Shown piece by piece: positions 34,294 through 43,000 of a DNA stretch of 64,000 nt; the first letter of the stretch is position 1; each line of letters begins with the position of its first letter. Location: assembly GCF_005780165.1 (NCBI RefSeq), contig NZ_VAUV01000002.1:124001-188000 (forward strand). Reading direction: 5' to 3'. The notes below the pieces were generated by a model that was not told where the DNA came from, made no database searches, and saw nothing but the letters and a program-made list of their open reading frames with translations. The position numbers were made by a program, and so were the translations under genes. The stretch is from Phragmitibacter flavus. Lineage in GTDB: Bacteria; Verrucomicrobiota; Verrucomicrobiia; Verrucomicrobiales; Verrucomicrobiaceae.

Positions 34294-34466
34294 AATAAGA
34301 TGAGTAAAAATGGAACGAGCCTGCTGGAGTTGATGGATGCAGGACGGACTGGTCGTCCCCTGATGCCTTAGTCGGGGGACCGCCTTTTGAAGAGGCTGCG
34401 ATCTTTCTATGTCAACGGAGACATCGAAGTCTCCTCTCGTGATCAACACTTACCTTAACTATTACC

Positions 34467-34961
34467 ATGAATACTACTGCCAATACCCCAGATGCGAAAG
34501 ATGTGCGCGGAGTCCTCGACAACCTGATCGAGATCAGCAAAGACGGCCAGGAAGGTTATCGGCTCGCGTCGGAGCATGCCACTGACCCTGCCTTGAAACA
34601 GGCGTTCTCCGAGCGCAGTGCTTCCCGTGCCCGTTTCGTGAGCCAGTTGCAGGATTTGCAGACGAGATACGGAACGAGTGATCCACAGGACAGCGGTTCC
34701 GTTAGTGGAAGCCTGCATCGTGCCTGGCTGCAGATTCGCTCGACGGTGGCCCGTCGCGAAGATCAGGCCATTCTTGAAGAAGCCGAGCGTGGTGAGGATG
34801 CAGCCGTTGCCGCCTATCGTGAAGCACTCACGCATCAACCACCCCTTCCTGCCGATGCGGTGACCACGGTCCAGGCCCAAGCCGCGGAAGTGAAGGAAGA
34901 TCATGATTTTGTGCGTGATCTGCGTGACAGCGGACGGTTCGAGGTGAAAACGAATTCGTAA
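34467..34961 (+). CDS. PA2169 family (DUF2383) four-helix-bundle protein
   Basis: A 164-residue all-alpha protein. VRGVLDNLIEISKDGQEGYR and DPALKQAFSERSASRARFV are typical of the PA2169/DUF2383 family, a ferritin-like four-helix bundle of unknown function that is often stress-related. It is a single-gene unit: a 173-base gap precedes it and an intrinsic terminator (34997-35042) follows. Confidence 0.88.
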   Translation: MNTTANTPDAKDVRGVLDNLIEISKDGQEGYRLASEHATDPALKQAFSERSASRARFVSQLQDLQTRYGTSDPQDSGSVSGSLHRAWLQIRSTVARREDQAILEEAERGEDAAVAAYREALTHQPPLPADAVTTVQAQAAEVKEDHDFVRDLRDSGRFEVKTNS

Positions 34962-34996
34962 TCGATCGTCCGACTGAATAGTCAAAATCCCCTCTA

Positions 34997-35042
34997 GCCC
35001 GCATCTGGAATATTCTTCCGTGATGCGGGCTTTTCTTTTTTG
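34997..35042 (+). terminator. intrinsic terminator after PA2169-family gene
   Basis: Stem GCCCGCATC (34997-35005) pairs with GATGCGGGC (35022-35030), with a 16-base loop and then a T-rich run (TTTTCTTTTTTG). It serves the gene ending at 34961. The reverse-strand SDR gene ends at 35058, on the other side. Confidence 0.85.
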
Positions 35043-35057
35043 TTTGGCTGATTGGAA

Positions 35058-35804
35058 TTAAACCATGCCACCGTTGGCGCGGATCGTTTGTCCGTTCACC
35101 CATGTTCCATCAGGACCAACGAGGAAGGACACCACACCGGCGATATCGTCGGGGCTGCCGAGGCGTTCAAGCGGGGCGAGTTTTGCCATGCCAGCGATTT
35201 GTTCGGGCGTTTTGCCATTCAGGAAAAGGTCGGTGGCGGTCGGACCGGGAGCCACGGCGTTGACGGTGATTTCCCGACCTCGGAGTTCCTTGGCGAAGAT
35301 ATTGGTCATCATTTCCACCGCTGCCTTGGTTGCGCCGTAAGCCGCGTATCCAGGCAGGGCAAGCCCGATCACGCTGCTCGAAAAGTTCACGATGCGTCCA
35401 CCTTGGCGGAGTCGTGTGGCGGCGAGGCGAAGGGTGTTGAAAGTGCCTTTGACGTTGATGGAGAAGAGGCGATCAAACCACGCGTCATCGATGTCGGCGA
35501 GGGGAACGAGTCCAGGTTGCATGACCCCGGCATTGTTGATGATCACGTCGATGCCGCCGTAGGTTTGTTCGGTCTGATCAAACATGGCAGTGACTTCCGA
35601 CACGTTGGAGACATCGGCTTGAATGGCGATGGCTTGTCCTCCGGCGGATTCGATCTCGTTGACGACCCGGGCGGCATCGGCAGCGCGTCCGGCGTAGTTG
35701 ATGACCAGATTAAATCCATCGGCGGCAAGGCGTCTGGCAATGGCAGCACCGATGCCGCGTGACGATCCAGTGACGATGGCGGTTTTGTTTGAGCTGGCAG
35801 TCAT
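35058..35804 (-). CDS. SDR family oxidoreductase (3-oxoacyl-ACP reductase-like)
   Basis: A 248-residue classical short-chain dehydrogenase: nucleotide motif TGSSRGIGAAIARRL, NNAGVMQPG, the catalytic Ser in VNFSSSV, YAAYGATKAAVEMM with Tyr and Lys, and the C-terminal GQTIRANGGMV. The closest type is FabG-like or glucose-dehydrogenase-like; the substrate is not decided. It is 1.5 kb from the frameshifted SDR, but the two sequences differ enough to be old paralogues rather than a recent copy. Confidence 0.93.
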   Translation of the reverse strand: MTASSNKTAIVTGSSRGIGAAIARRLAADGFNLVINYAGRAADAARVVNEIESAGGQAIAIQADVSNVSEVTAMFDQTEQTYGGIDVIINNAGVMQPGLVPLADIDDAWFDRLFSINVKGTFNTLRLAATRLRQGGRIVNFSSSVIGLALPGYAAYGATKAAVEMMTNIFAKELRGREITVNAVAPGPTATDLFLNGKTPEQIAGMAKLAPLERLGSPDDIAGVVSFLVGPDGTWVNGQTIRANGGMV

Positions 35805-35818
35805 GTGATTTGGTAAGT

Positions 35819-37138
35819 TCAGAGAACAAGATCAAGTTGTTCGGCAAAGATCTGAAGTGCAGAGAGTTTTTTGGAGTCATGAATTCGATTCCATTTACCA
35901 CGAACCTGAACCACCTTGCGCGTCTGGGGATCGACTTCAATGGTGAGGTGATGGGATTCATATTTTTGCTCCTTGATGATGTCATAGGATTGCAGGCTGA
36001 AAATGGCCGAGTGACCCGCTTTGCAGCAGCCACCGTAGGCGTGAACACAGTGCCTCAATGTCTGGCTTTCGGCGATGAGTTGAGCATGGGAGTTGAGTTC
36101 CTGCATTTTCCAATGCCGAGTCCGACCACCATGGTGGGTGATTAGTTCAGCTGGAGTTGACCCGGTAATGAGAGGCCAGGTTGACGCGCCAAGATAGCGG
36201 AGTTCGGCTCGATAACTGGGGCGGTTCACATCGTCAATTTTGAAGTCCGGCAATGAAGCTCGGATGCTTGTGATGAAGGAACGCCAGTATTTTTGACTGA
36301 AGCACAGCAGTTCCTTTAATGGTCGATCCACCAGAGTCTTTGCGCGTTTCAAGCCGTGTTTGTCGAGCACCTCCAAAAGGGTGTCGGAGATGATGCCGAA
36401 ATCATTTGGCGGCAGCTCAAGTGAAACGCTGAACTTCTCGACAAGCCGTGACCAGATCACGTCATTGGAGAAATCGTAGACCATGCGACTGGAAAGAACC
36501 GCATGGATGAGGGACTCGCTCCCGTTCATGGCTTTGACCTGTCCCCAGCGGAGGGCTTGCCGGATCGTCAGATGCGCTGGTGCGGTCTGGCTGAGATGCA
36601 ATGCTCTCGAACTGATTGAGGGCGGCATGCCTGGGAGATTCCGGAGACTTGCACCGCTGCCGAGCAGGCAATACCAATCCCGCTCCAGATACACCAGATC
36701 GCCGTTCACCAGCCAGGCGGAGTGCAGGTATTCCGGCACGGGCCAAAGGACAAAGAGATGTTCAAGCAAATGTTGGATTTGTTCTTTTGGCGATGCCGAT
36801 GAGTTTGGTCTCGGGATCCAGTCTTCTGGCTGGCGAATCCAATGTTTCGAATAAGCCGCGACACGCACCTGCACGGTGATGCAGGGGTATTCATCCGGAT
36901 GGCTGGTGGTAAACAGGTCGGTATCGTTGATGAGGGTCACAAGAAGTCTTCGGAGGGATTGCCGGAGGTGGGGTAACTGTTGAGGGTGCCGGAAGATCTT
37001 TCCCACGCGCCGACAATGCTGGCGAAGGTTGTTGTTGCGGACGAGGCGCGCATTCCAGGCTTTTCCGTCGATGATGTTTAACAAAACGGAGGCGGAGCGA
37101 GGCAAGCGCGATTCCTCCGAATCGCGATGATGATTCAT
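35819..37138 (-). CDS. PcfJ-like domain protein
   Basis: A 439-residue basic protein. Residues 330-430 show the PcfJ pattern: LIAESQTLRHCVHAYGGCCK, then AIFSL, HLTIEVDPQTRKVVQVRGKW and NR. PcfJ was named from enterococcal conjugation plasmids, but such domains also occur widely in chromosomal proteins of unknown role. No conjugation genes are near. The long N-terminal part (1-320) is helical and not recognised. It lies 14 bases upstream of the SDR gene on the same strand's template side; a shared transcript is possible. Confidence 0.75.
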   Translation of the reverse strand: MNHHRDSEESRLPRSASVLLNIIDGKAWNARLVRNNNLRQHCRRVGKIFRHPQQLPHLRQSLRRLLVTLINDTDLFTTSHPDEYPCITVQVRVAAYSKHWIRQPEDWIPRPNSSASPKEQIQHLLEHLFVLWPVPEYLHSAWLVNGDLVYLERDWYCLLGSGASLRNLPGMPPSISSRALHLSQTAPAHLTIRQALRWGQVKAMNGSESLIHAVLSSRMVYDFSNDVIWSRLVEKFSVSLELPPNDFGIISDTLLEVLDKHGLKRAKTLVDRPLKELLCFSQKYWRSFITSIRASLPDFKIDDVNRPSYRAELRYLGASTWPLITGSTPAELITHHGGRTRHWKMQELNSHAQLIAESQTLRHCVHAYGGCCKAGHSAIFSLQSYDIIKEQKYESHHLTIEVDPQTRKVVQVRGKWNRIHDSKKLSALQIFAEQLDLVL

Positions 37139-37419
37139 GTGATTTAATTCCTGATGAAGATTTGAGGGTCCAAAGCAGGCGCAGGGGCTGCTGTTTAGGA
37201 CGCGTGTGCGCTTGCTCAGTGAGCGCGCGAGGACAGTGGCTGGATATCTGCTTAAATAATTTGTAGCAGCAGCAGTCCGAATCAGGAATGAGCGGTTAAG
37301 AACATGACATTGATGTTATTGCGCATGCGAACCGATAAATCAAATGGAATGCGAATTTTCAGAAGGCGAGTTCATAGGGTTCGGGTTGTCTTTGCCTTGG
37401 ACAAGCACTACCTTCTTCC

Positions 37420-37785
37420 ATGAAGACACTCGCGGACTATGAGCAGAAGTTCGACCGATTACGGGATGAATGTCCGGTGAGGGCGGCGCTGGATGTGATT
37501 CGTGGGCGGTGGAAACCTTCCATCTTGTGGGAATTGCATCTTGGAACAAAAAGGTTTTCGGATTTGCAGTCGGCATTGCCTGGAGTGACGGCCCAGGCGT
37601 TGACGGTGCAGCTTCGTCAACTGGAGGCAGACGGTGTGGTGGTGCGGACGGTGTATCCTGAAATGTCGGTGCGTGTTGAGTATGGGCTGACGGAACATGG
37701 CCATGCCTTGTCGGGGGTGATGGATCAACTGCAGGATTGGGGTGAGGCTTATCTGAAGCGGCAGGGTGCGGTCACAAAGTTGTGA
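37420..37785 (+). CDS. HxlR family transcriptional regulator
   Basis: A 121-residue single-domain winged helix protein with the HxlR signature: CPVRAALDVIRGRWKPSILW, RFSDLQSALPGVTAQALT, and QLRQLEADGVVVRTVYPEMS plus YGLTEHG. HxlR regulators often respond to redox or electrophile stress and control nearby oxidoreductases. An azoreductase begins 58 bases downstream on the same strand. The conserved Cys in DECPVRAAL is the usual redox-sensitive position in some members. Confidence 0.93.
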   Translation: MKTLADYEQKFDRLRDECPVRAALDVIRGRWKPSILWELHLGTKRFSDLQSALPGVTAQALTVQLRQLEADGVVVRTVYPEMSVRVEYGLTEHGHALSGVMDQLQDWGEAYLKRQGAVTKL

Positions 37786-37843
37786 GCCGGTCACAATCTT
37801 GGGACGAGGCAGGGGTGAGATTGCGGGTGCATGCTCGGCTCCT

Positions 37844-38521
37844 ATGAAACCGAAATCCTTGTTAGTGATCAATGCCAGCGGACGTGTGACGCGTTCGGTT
37901 ACACGCCATCTAACTCAGCGGTTTGTGGATCGGTGGATCGGTTTGGATGACGGGGCAGCCGTGACTTATCGGGACGTGGGATTGGAACCTCCAACGGCGA
38001 TTGATGAGGCGTGGATTGCGGCGGGTTTTACGGAAGATCATCAACGCACCCCTGAGATGCGGGAGGCCTTGTCGACCAGTGAGGCGTTGATCGAAGAGAT
38101 TGAAAATGCGAGGGTGGTGGTGATGGGGGTGCCGATGTATAACTTTGGCATGCCCGCAGCGATGAAGGCCTATCTGGACCAAATCGTGAGGGTGGGAAGG
38201 ACGTTTGCCTTGACGGGAGATGATTCCCATCCGTATCAGCCGTTGCTGGAGTCAAAGCCGCTGGTGATCATCTCGGCGGCGGGAACGTCGGGATATGAAC
38301 CGGGAGGTCACAGCGAGCATCTCAATTTTTTGGATCCGCATCTGAGAGCGGTGATGGCATTCATTGGACTGGACGACGCAGCGTTTGTTCGCGTGGTGTT
38401 TGAGGAGCAGCAGGATGGCCAGTTCAAGCGATCATTGAGTGCCGCGGAAGCGCAGGTGGATGCGAAGGTGGATGAGCTATTGGGCACGCTGGCGCTGAGT
38501 GGTGGAGGGTTGAAACCATGA
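37844..38521 (+). CDS. FMN-dependent NADH-azoreductase-like flavodoxin-fold protein
   Basis: A 225-residue AzoR-type protein: N-terminal LLVINASGRVTRSVTRHL corresponds to the FMN phosphate loop, GVPMYNFGMPAAMKAYLDQIVRVGRTF is the family signature around the flavin, and GHSEHLNFLDPHLRAVMAFIG follows. Such enzymes reduce quinones and azo or nitro compounds with NAD(P)H. It is likely controlled by the HxlR gene just upstream. Its stop overlaps the next start (ATGA at 38518-38521). Confidence 0.9.
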   Translation: MKPKSLLVINASGRVTRSVTRHLTQRFVDRWIGLDDGAAVTYRDVGLEPPTAIDEAWIAAGFTEDHQRTPEMREALSTSEALIEEIENARVVVMGVPMYNFGMPAAMKAYLDQIVRVGRTFALTGDDSHPYQPLLESKPLVIISAAGTSGYEPGGHSEHLNFLDPHLRAVMAFIGLDDAAFVRVVFEEQQDGQFKRSLSAAEAQVDAKVDELLGTLALSGGGLKP

Positions 38522-39012
38522 TCACGATGAATGAATTGGACGACAGTTTGCGGTTTGTGGCTGCGCTGGGATGTGGTCTGATGGCGGGGGTGTTTTTTGC
38601 GTTTTCGACCTTGGTGATGAAAGCGCTGGGAAGGCTTCCGACGGAGGATGGAATCGCGGCGATGCAGGCGATCAATGTGGGTGCCTTGAAGTCGTGGTTT
38701 TTGCCGGTGTTCATGGGGACGGCACTGCTGTGCCTGTTGGTGTTGGTTGGGTCCTTCGGGCAATGGGGAATGACGTCGACCTATTGGAGTATGGCCGGAG
38801 CGGCCTTGTATCTGGGTGGAACGTTTTTGGTGACGGTGATTTTTAATGTTCCCTTGAATGATGCATTGGCAGGCCTGACTTCCTCAGCTCCAGAGAGGAC
38901 GACTTTTTGGGCGAACTATCAGGCGAGTTGGAATTTTTGGAATTATGTGAGGACGATGAGTTCGCTTGCGGGGTTGGGATTTTTGATGATGGGTTTTTGG
39001 AGATGGACATAA
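38518..39012 (+). CDS. DUF1772 domain membrane protein
   Basis: A 164-residue protein with four hydrophobic helices and the DUF1772 signature: GVFFAFSTLVMKALGRLP near the start, AINVGALKSWFLPVFMGTA in the middle, then NVPLNDALAGL and TFWANYQASWNFWNYVRTMSSL. The function of the family is unknown. It overlaps the azoreductase gene by 4 bases and therefore belongs to the same operon. An ATG at 38527 is an alternative start. Confidence 0.9.
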   Translation: MITMNELDDSLRFVAALGCGLMAGVFFAFSTLVMKALGRLPTEDGIAAMQAINVGALKSWFLPVFMGTALLCLLVLVGSFGQWGMTSTYWSMAGAALYLGGTFLVTVIFNVPLNDALAGLTSSAPERTTFWANYQASWNFWNYVRTMSSLAGLGFLMMGFWRWT

Positions 39013-39015
39013 AAA

Positions 39016-39053
39016 ATCCGGTGGGCGTTTCCCAAATGGGAGGCTCACCGGAT
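39016..39053 (-). terminator. intrinsic terminator after OsmC gene
   Basis: On the minus strand, ATCCGGTG pairs with CACCGGAT (39053-39046 and 39023-39016) with further pairing of the GGGA/TCCC core, and the stem is followed by a TTTTTT run (complement of 39011-39016). It lies 28 bases beyond the OsmC-like stop. It may also limit read-through from the DUF1772 gene on the other strand. Confidence 0.8.
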
Positions 39054-39080
39054 AGAGGTGGACAAGGGACTGAGCGGGGA

Positions 39081-39503
39081 TCAACCGAGCTTGGCGTCCA
39101 GCGTGATTTCTGCGTTGAGCAATTTTGAAACTGGGCAGCCGGTTTTGGCTTTGCCGGCGAGGTCTTGGAAGGTGGCTTCGTCGATACCGGGGATGACGGC
39201 GGTCATTTCAAGGTGGCTGGCAGTGATGGCGAATCCGCCGTCCTTGGGTTCCAATGAAATCGTGGCGGTGGTTTCAATTTTGTCAGGGGTGAATCCCGCA
39301 CCACCGAGGATCATCGAGAACGCCATTGAGAAGCAGCCGGCGTGGGCGGCGCCGATGAGTTCTTCTGGATTGGTGCCCTGCTCGCCTTCAAAGCGGGTTT
39401 TGAAGGAATACGGTTTTTCGACCAGTGCGCCTGAGCCTGTCGAGACGGTGCCGGTGCCTTCCTTGAGGCTGCCCTGCCATACTGCGGATGCTTTTTGTTT
39501 CAT
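39081..39503 (-). CDS. OsmC family peroxiredoxin
   Basis: A 140-residue OsmC protein. The catalytic thiols are visible in NPEELIGAAHAGCFSMAFSM and KTGCPVSKLLNAEITL, and the conserved Glu lies in NPEELIG. OsmC enzymes reduce organic hydroperoxides in the cytoplasm. An intrinsic terminator follows. It is transcribed toward the DUF1772 gene, together with a DoxX-like gene 53 bases upstream, so this corner forms a redox-stress neighbourhood. Confidence 0.95.
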   Translation of the reverse strand: MKQKASAVWQGSLKEGTGTVSTGSGALVEKPYSFKTRFEGEQGTNPEELIGAAHAGCFSMAFSMILGGAGFTPDKIETTATISLEPKDGGFAITASHLEMTAVIPGIDEATFQDLAGKAKTGCPVSKLLNAEITLDAKLG

Positions 39504-39556
39504 GATGAATCGATGGTGTTGGGATGAGTCTGATATTACGGGTGGGGATTACCCTG

Positions 39557-39940
39557 TTAACGCAACAAACCGAGGAAGCGGTTGCGTTCAACCCACAAAA
39601 GAAACAGGGCGGAGAAGCAGATGATGATGATCATGGGGTTGAGAAGGCCCTGGCCATTGAGGACAAACTGATGGTAGGCGAGGACGTTGATGATGATGGG
39701 ACCGAGGACCAGCAGGCCAAAGTTGCGGGTTTTGGGGATGATGACGAGGATGGCACCGATGAGTTCGAAGACCTTGACGAAGGTCATGTAACCCGTGGGA
39801 CCGAAGGCTCCCATGAACATCGCAGCTGGCGAGCCTTCGGGAAATTTTGGCGCTTCAGCGAGCTGGAAAAGGCCAACGACGGAGGCCATGAGGAAGAGCA
39901 GACCGAGAATGGTGGCGGCGACGTGAGCAACGATTTTCAT
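39557..39940 (-). CDS. DoxX-like family membrane protein
   Basis: A 127-residue protein with four hydrophobic helices in the DoxX pattern: an N-terminal LGLLFLMASVVGLFQLAEAP, TGYMTFVKVFELIGAILVII with the conserved Glu, LGPIIINVLAYHQFV, then a last helix ending ERNRFLGLLR. Family members are linked to membrane redox or stress functions. It lies upstream of the OsmC gene, 53 bases away, and they may share a transcript. Confidence 0.85.
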   Translation of the reverse strand: MKIVAHVAATILGLLFLMASVVGLFQLAEAPKFPEGSPAAMFMGAFGPTGYMTFVKVFELIGAILVIIPKTRNFGLLVLGPIIINVLAYHQFVLNGQGLLNPMIIIICFSALFLLWVERNRFLGLLR

Positions 39941-40049
39941 TTGGTGATTCGGATTAGAGATGAATGGGTTGTAGAATGGTGGACGGTCAACGACTCACAA
40001 CGAATGGCACCGCCAGGTGAGGACAATTTTTTGTGATGTTGCCGTCGAC

Positions 40050-43000
40050 TCAATTGCCGTTGCTGTCCGCACGAACACGGAAAAAGGCGCTGGGAGGGTT
40101 TCCGAGGGATGGATCGAGGGTGATCTCCCAAGTGGTGGTGCCTTTAATGGGATCGGCAGAGACTTCGTCCATGATGATTCCAGAAGAACTCCATGAATCG
40201 GGGTGAAGGTTGGTTGACCATTCGGGGACGATGCTCACAGGACCGAGCTGGGTGCGGGTGGTGACGATGAGTTTGGCACCCGATTCGCCGGGCGGATTGA
40301 GGCTCATGGCTTTCGACATGGAATCCGATTGCCTGGGTGCAAGAGCAAGGGCGAACTCGAGGAGGTTGCTGATGCCGTCGTTGTCGGGGTCTGCGTAGTC
40401 GGACCAGAGCGTTTCTTCGCTTTCAAGATGGAGCAGTTGATTGGGGGCGAAGTTGAGGTTTCGCCAGGTGGCGAGGGCGTTGGGGGCGACGACCTTCAGT
40501 TCGACGGGAAGTTGGAGGGAAAGGCGGTCGGGATCGTTGGTGGCGAGCGCGAGCAGGATGTTGTAGGTGCCGGGTGCGAGGCCGAAGGTGTTGACTTCCA
40601 AGTCGATGCTGGAGGCCAATCCGGGGCCGACGGTGCCGCTGGTGGTGAGGGGATTGATCCAGGTTTCAGGCATTTTGCGGAGGCTCTGATAGACGTTGAG
40701 GCGTCCGTCGCTGGCGACTTTTTGATTGAGAGCAGGGGGGTAGTCGGTGGAAACCATCAGGTAAGATTTCACCTGGTGGTTCGGATAATCTGGGTTGGCG
40801 CTCATCAACAGCGCGGCCGCACCGGTAACATGTGGGGCGGCCATGGAGGTGCCGCTGTAACTGGCATAGCGGGCACCGGGGAGGCAACTGATGATGTCGC
40901 TGCCGGGAGCGGCGAGGTCGACACTGATTTTGCCGTAGTTGGAAAAACTCGAGAGCTGGCTGGATTTGGTGGTCGAAGCGACGGAGATGATTCCTGCAGT
41001 GGTGTAGTTGGAGGGATAATGGGGAGCGCTGTCGTTGTTGGTTCCCTGATTGCCTGCGGCGGCGACGAAGAGGCCGTTGTTGGTGGCGCAGAAGTTTTGG
41101 ATGCTTTGTTGGAGGTAGCTGGAAAAGCCGCCGCCACCCCAACTGGCGTTGATAAGACGGGCACCGCGTTGTCTGGCGTAGTCGACGGAGGCGATGGCGT
41201 CGGAGGTGTATCCGGAGCCGCCAGCGCTGAGAAACTGGACGGGCAATACTTTGGAATTCCAAGAAACGCCGACCACGCCGGTGGCGTTGTTGCCGAGGGC
41301 GGCGATGGTGCCGGAGACATGGGTGCCGTGGCCATTGACGTCGTCGGCATTGGAGGTGTCGGAATAGAAGTTCCAACCGCGGACATCATCCACGAATCCA
41401 TTGTGATCATCGTCGATCTGATTACCCGCGATCTCGGCGCTGTTTTGTTTGATGTTGGCAGCGAGATCGGGGTGACTTAGAGAAACGCCGGTGTCGATGA
41501 CGGCGACGGTGATGTTGGCTGAACCGGTGTTTTGATTCCAAGCTGCCTGGGCATCGATACCTCCCTGAAGGGAGCTTAGCATTCCCCATAGAAAGGGAAG
41601 TTGGGGATCGTTGGTGTTGCGTGGTGCGGGTGTGCCGCCGCCGGTTGGCTGGAGGCGGATGATCTGCCAGTTAAGGGGGGAGGTGCCGGTGTTGCGAATG
41701 GTGAAGCGTTCGGTGCCTTTGGTGTCCGCGACCATGTTAACCCTCAAATGGGCGGGTTCGAGGGAGATTCGGGGAGGGGTCTGAACCGTGCCGGACAGGG
41801 GGATAGTTACTATGGGTTTGTTGGGATCGTTGGTGGCAACGCGCAGTTCTGCGGTCGGAGAACCCGTAGTGGTGGGAGTGAATCTCGTGGAAAGGAAGAA
41901 GGGTTGACCTGCACCCAGTTGTGCGGGCAACGGCGCATCAAGGGAGAATTGGGGGTCGCTGATCGACAGGACCTGGAGCGTTAATGGAGAGAGCCCGGCG
42001 TTGCGGAATTCGATGAGACGGGTAACGGAAGATCCCAATGCAACGGTGGGGAAGGTGAGCCCTGCACTCGGAAACACCGTAGCAATGGGGGCGGTGGTTT
42101 GTTCGCCGATTTGGAAGGCGCTGATGCGCACGTTATCGATGGCTGAACCGCCTTGGGTGCCACCGTCTGAGGTGCTGAAGCGGATGGCGGCAACGTCGGC
42201 CAGGACGCTGGTGATGCTGCCGGTGACCGGGGTTTGGTTGTTCAACTGGAGGGTATAGGTGTTGGTCGTTAGATTGACGTCAATGACCACCCGATTGAGA
42301 GCGCTGGCGGAGAAAGGGATCGAGACGAGAGATCCTCCATGCATGGAAATGGAAGAGGGTGAAAACGTAAACCTGACGAAGTTGGTTATTCCATCAAAAA
42401 ACACCGAGGTGGAATCGCTGTTGTCCAGCGAGGTCAGATCAAATTCGACGCGGTAGGTTTTTGCATTGAGCTTAAGATCGAAGCGAGGCTGGCTGTAGTT
42501 GCTGGAGTTGCCTCCGTCGATGAGTTCCAAAGGACGATTATTGAGCACTCCGAAGGTTTCGCGGACGATGGGGTTGCCGAAATTGAGGCTGCTGGGTGCA
42601 TGGTGCCCGCCAACGGCACTGACTTGTCCGATGACATGAGGAGCTTCATCCCAGTTGACGTCGTAGATGACTGGCAGCGTCGGGGGAACAGGCGGGGGCG
42701 TTTCCTGGCCATTCAAGGTGACCAGAAGGTTGTCGAGCATGAACGGTTGATCGGAGAAGCGCAGTTTCACCAGTGAGTCAAAACTGGCCGGAAATTGGAA
42801 GGTTTGGAAATCCTTCTGGGGACCTGCGCCATCGATGATGCCATCAGTGGTGAACTGGGTGAACACGGTTGTGCCGTCTTGTTTGGTGCCGGTGACCCGA
42901 ACGGTTTTAGGGGTGGGAAAAACGGTGCTGTATTCTGCCAGATCGACAGAATGGGCCTTGAAGGGAAGGCCATCCTTGTGTTCAAAGTCGGTGTCAAGGT

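Noticed and set aside
40329-41480. 383-codon plus-strand frame inside the S8 protease gene
   Set aside because: The opposite strand contains the catalytic triad of a subtilase; the plus-strand product is low-complexity Gly/Val.
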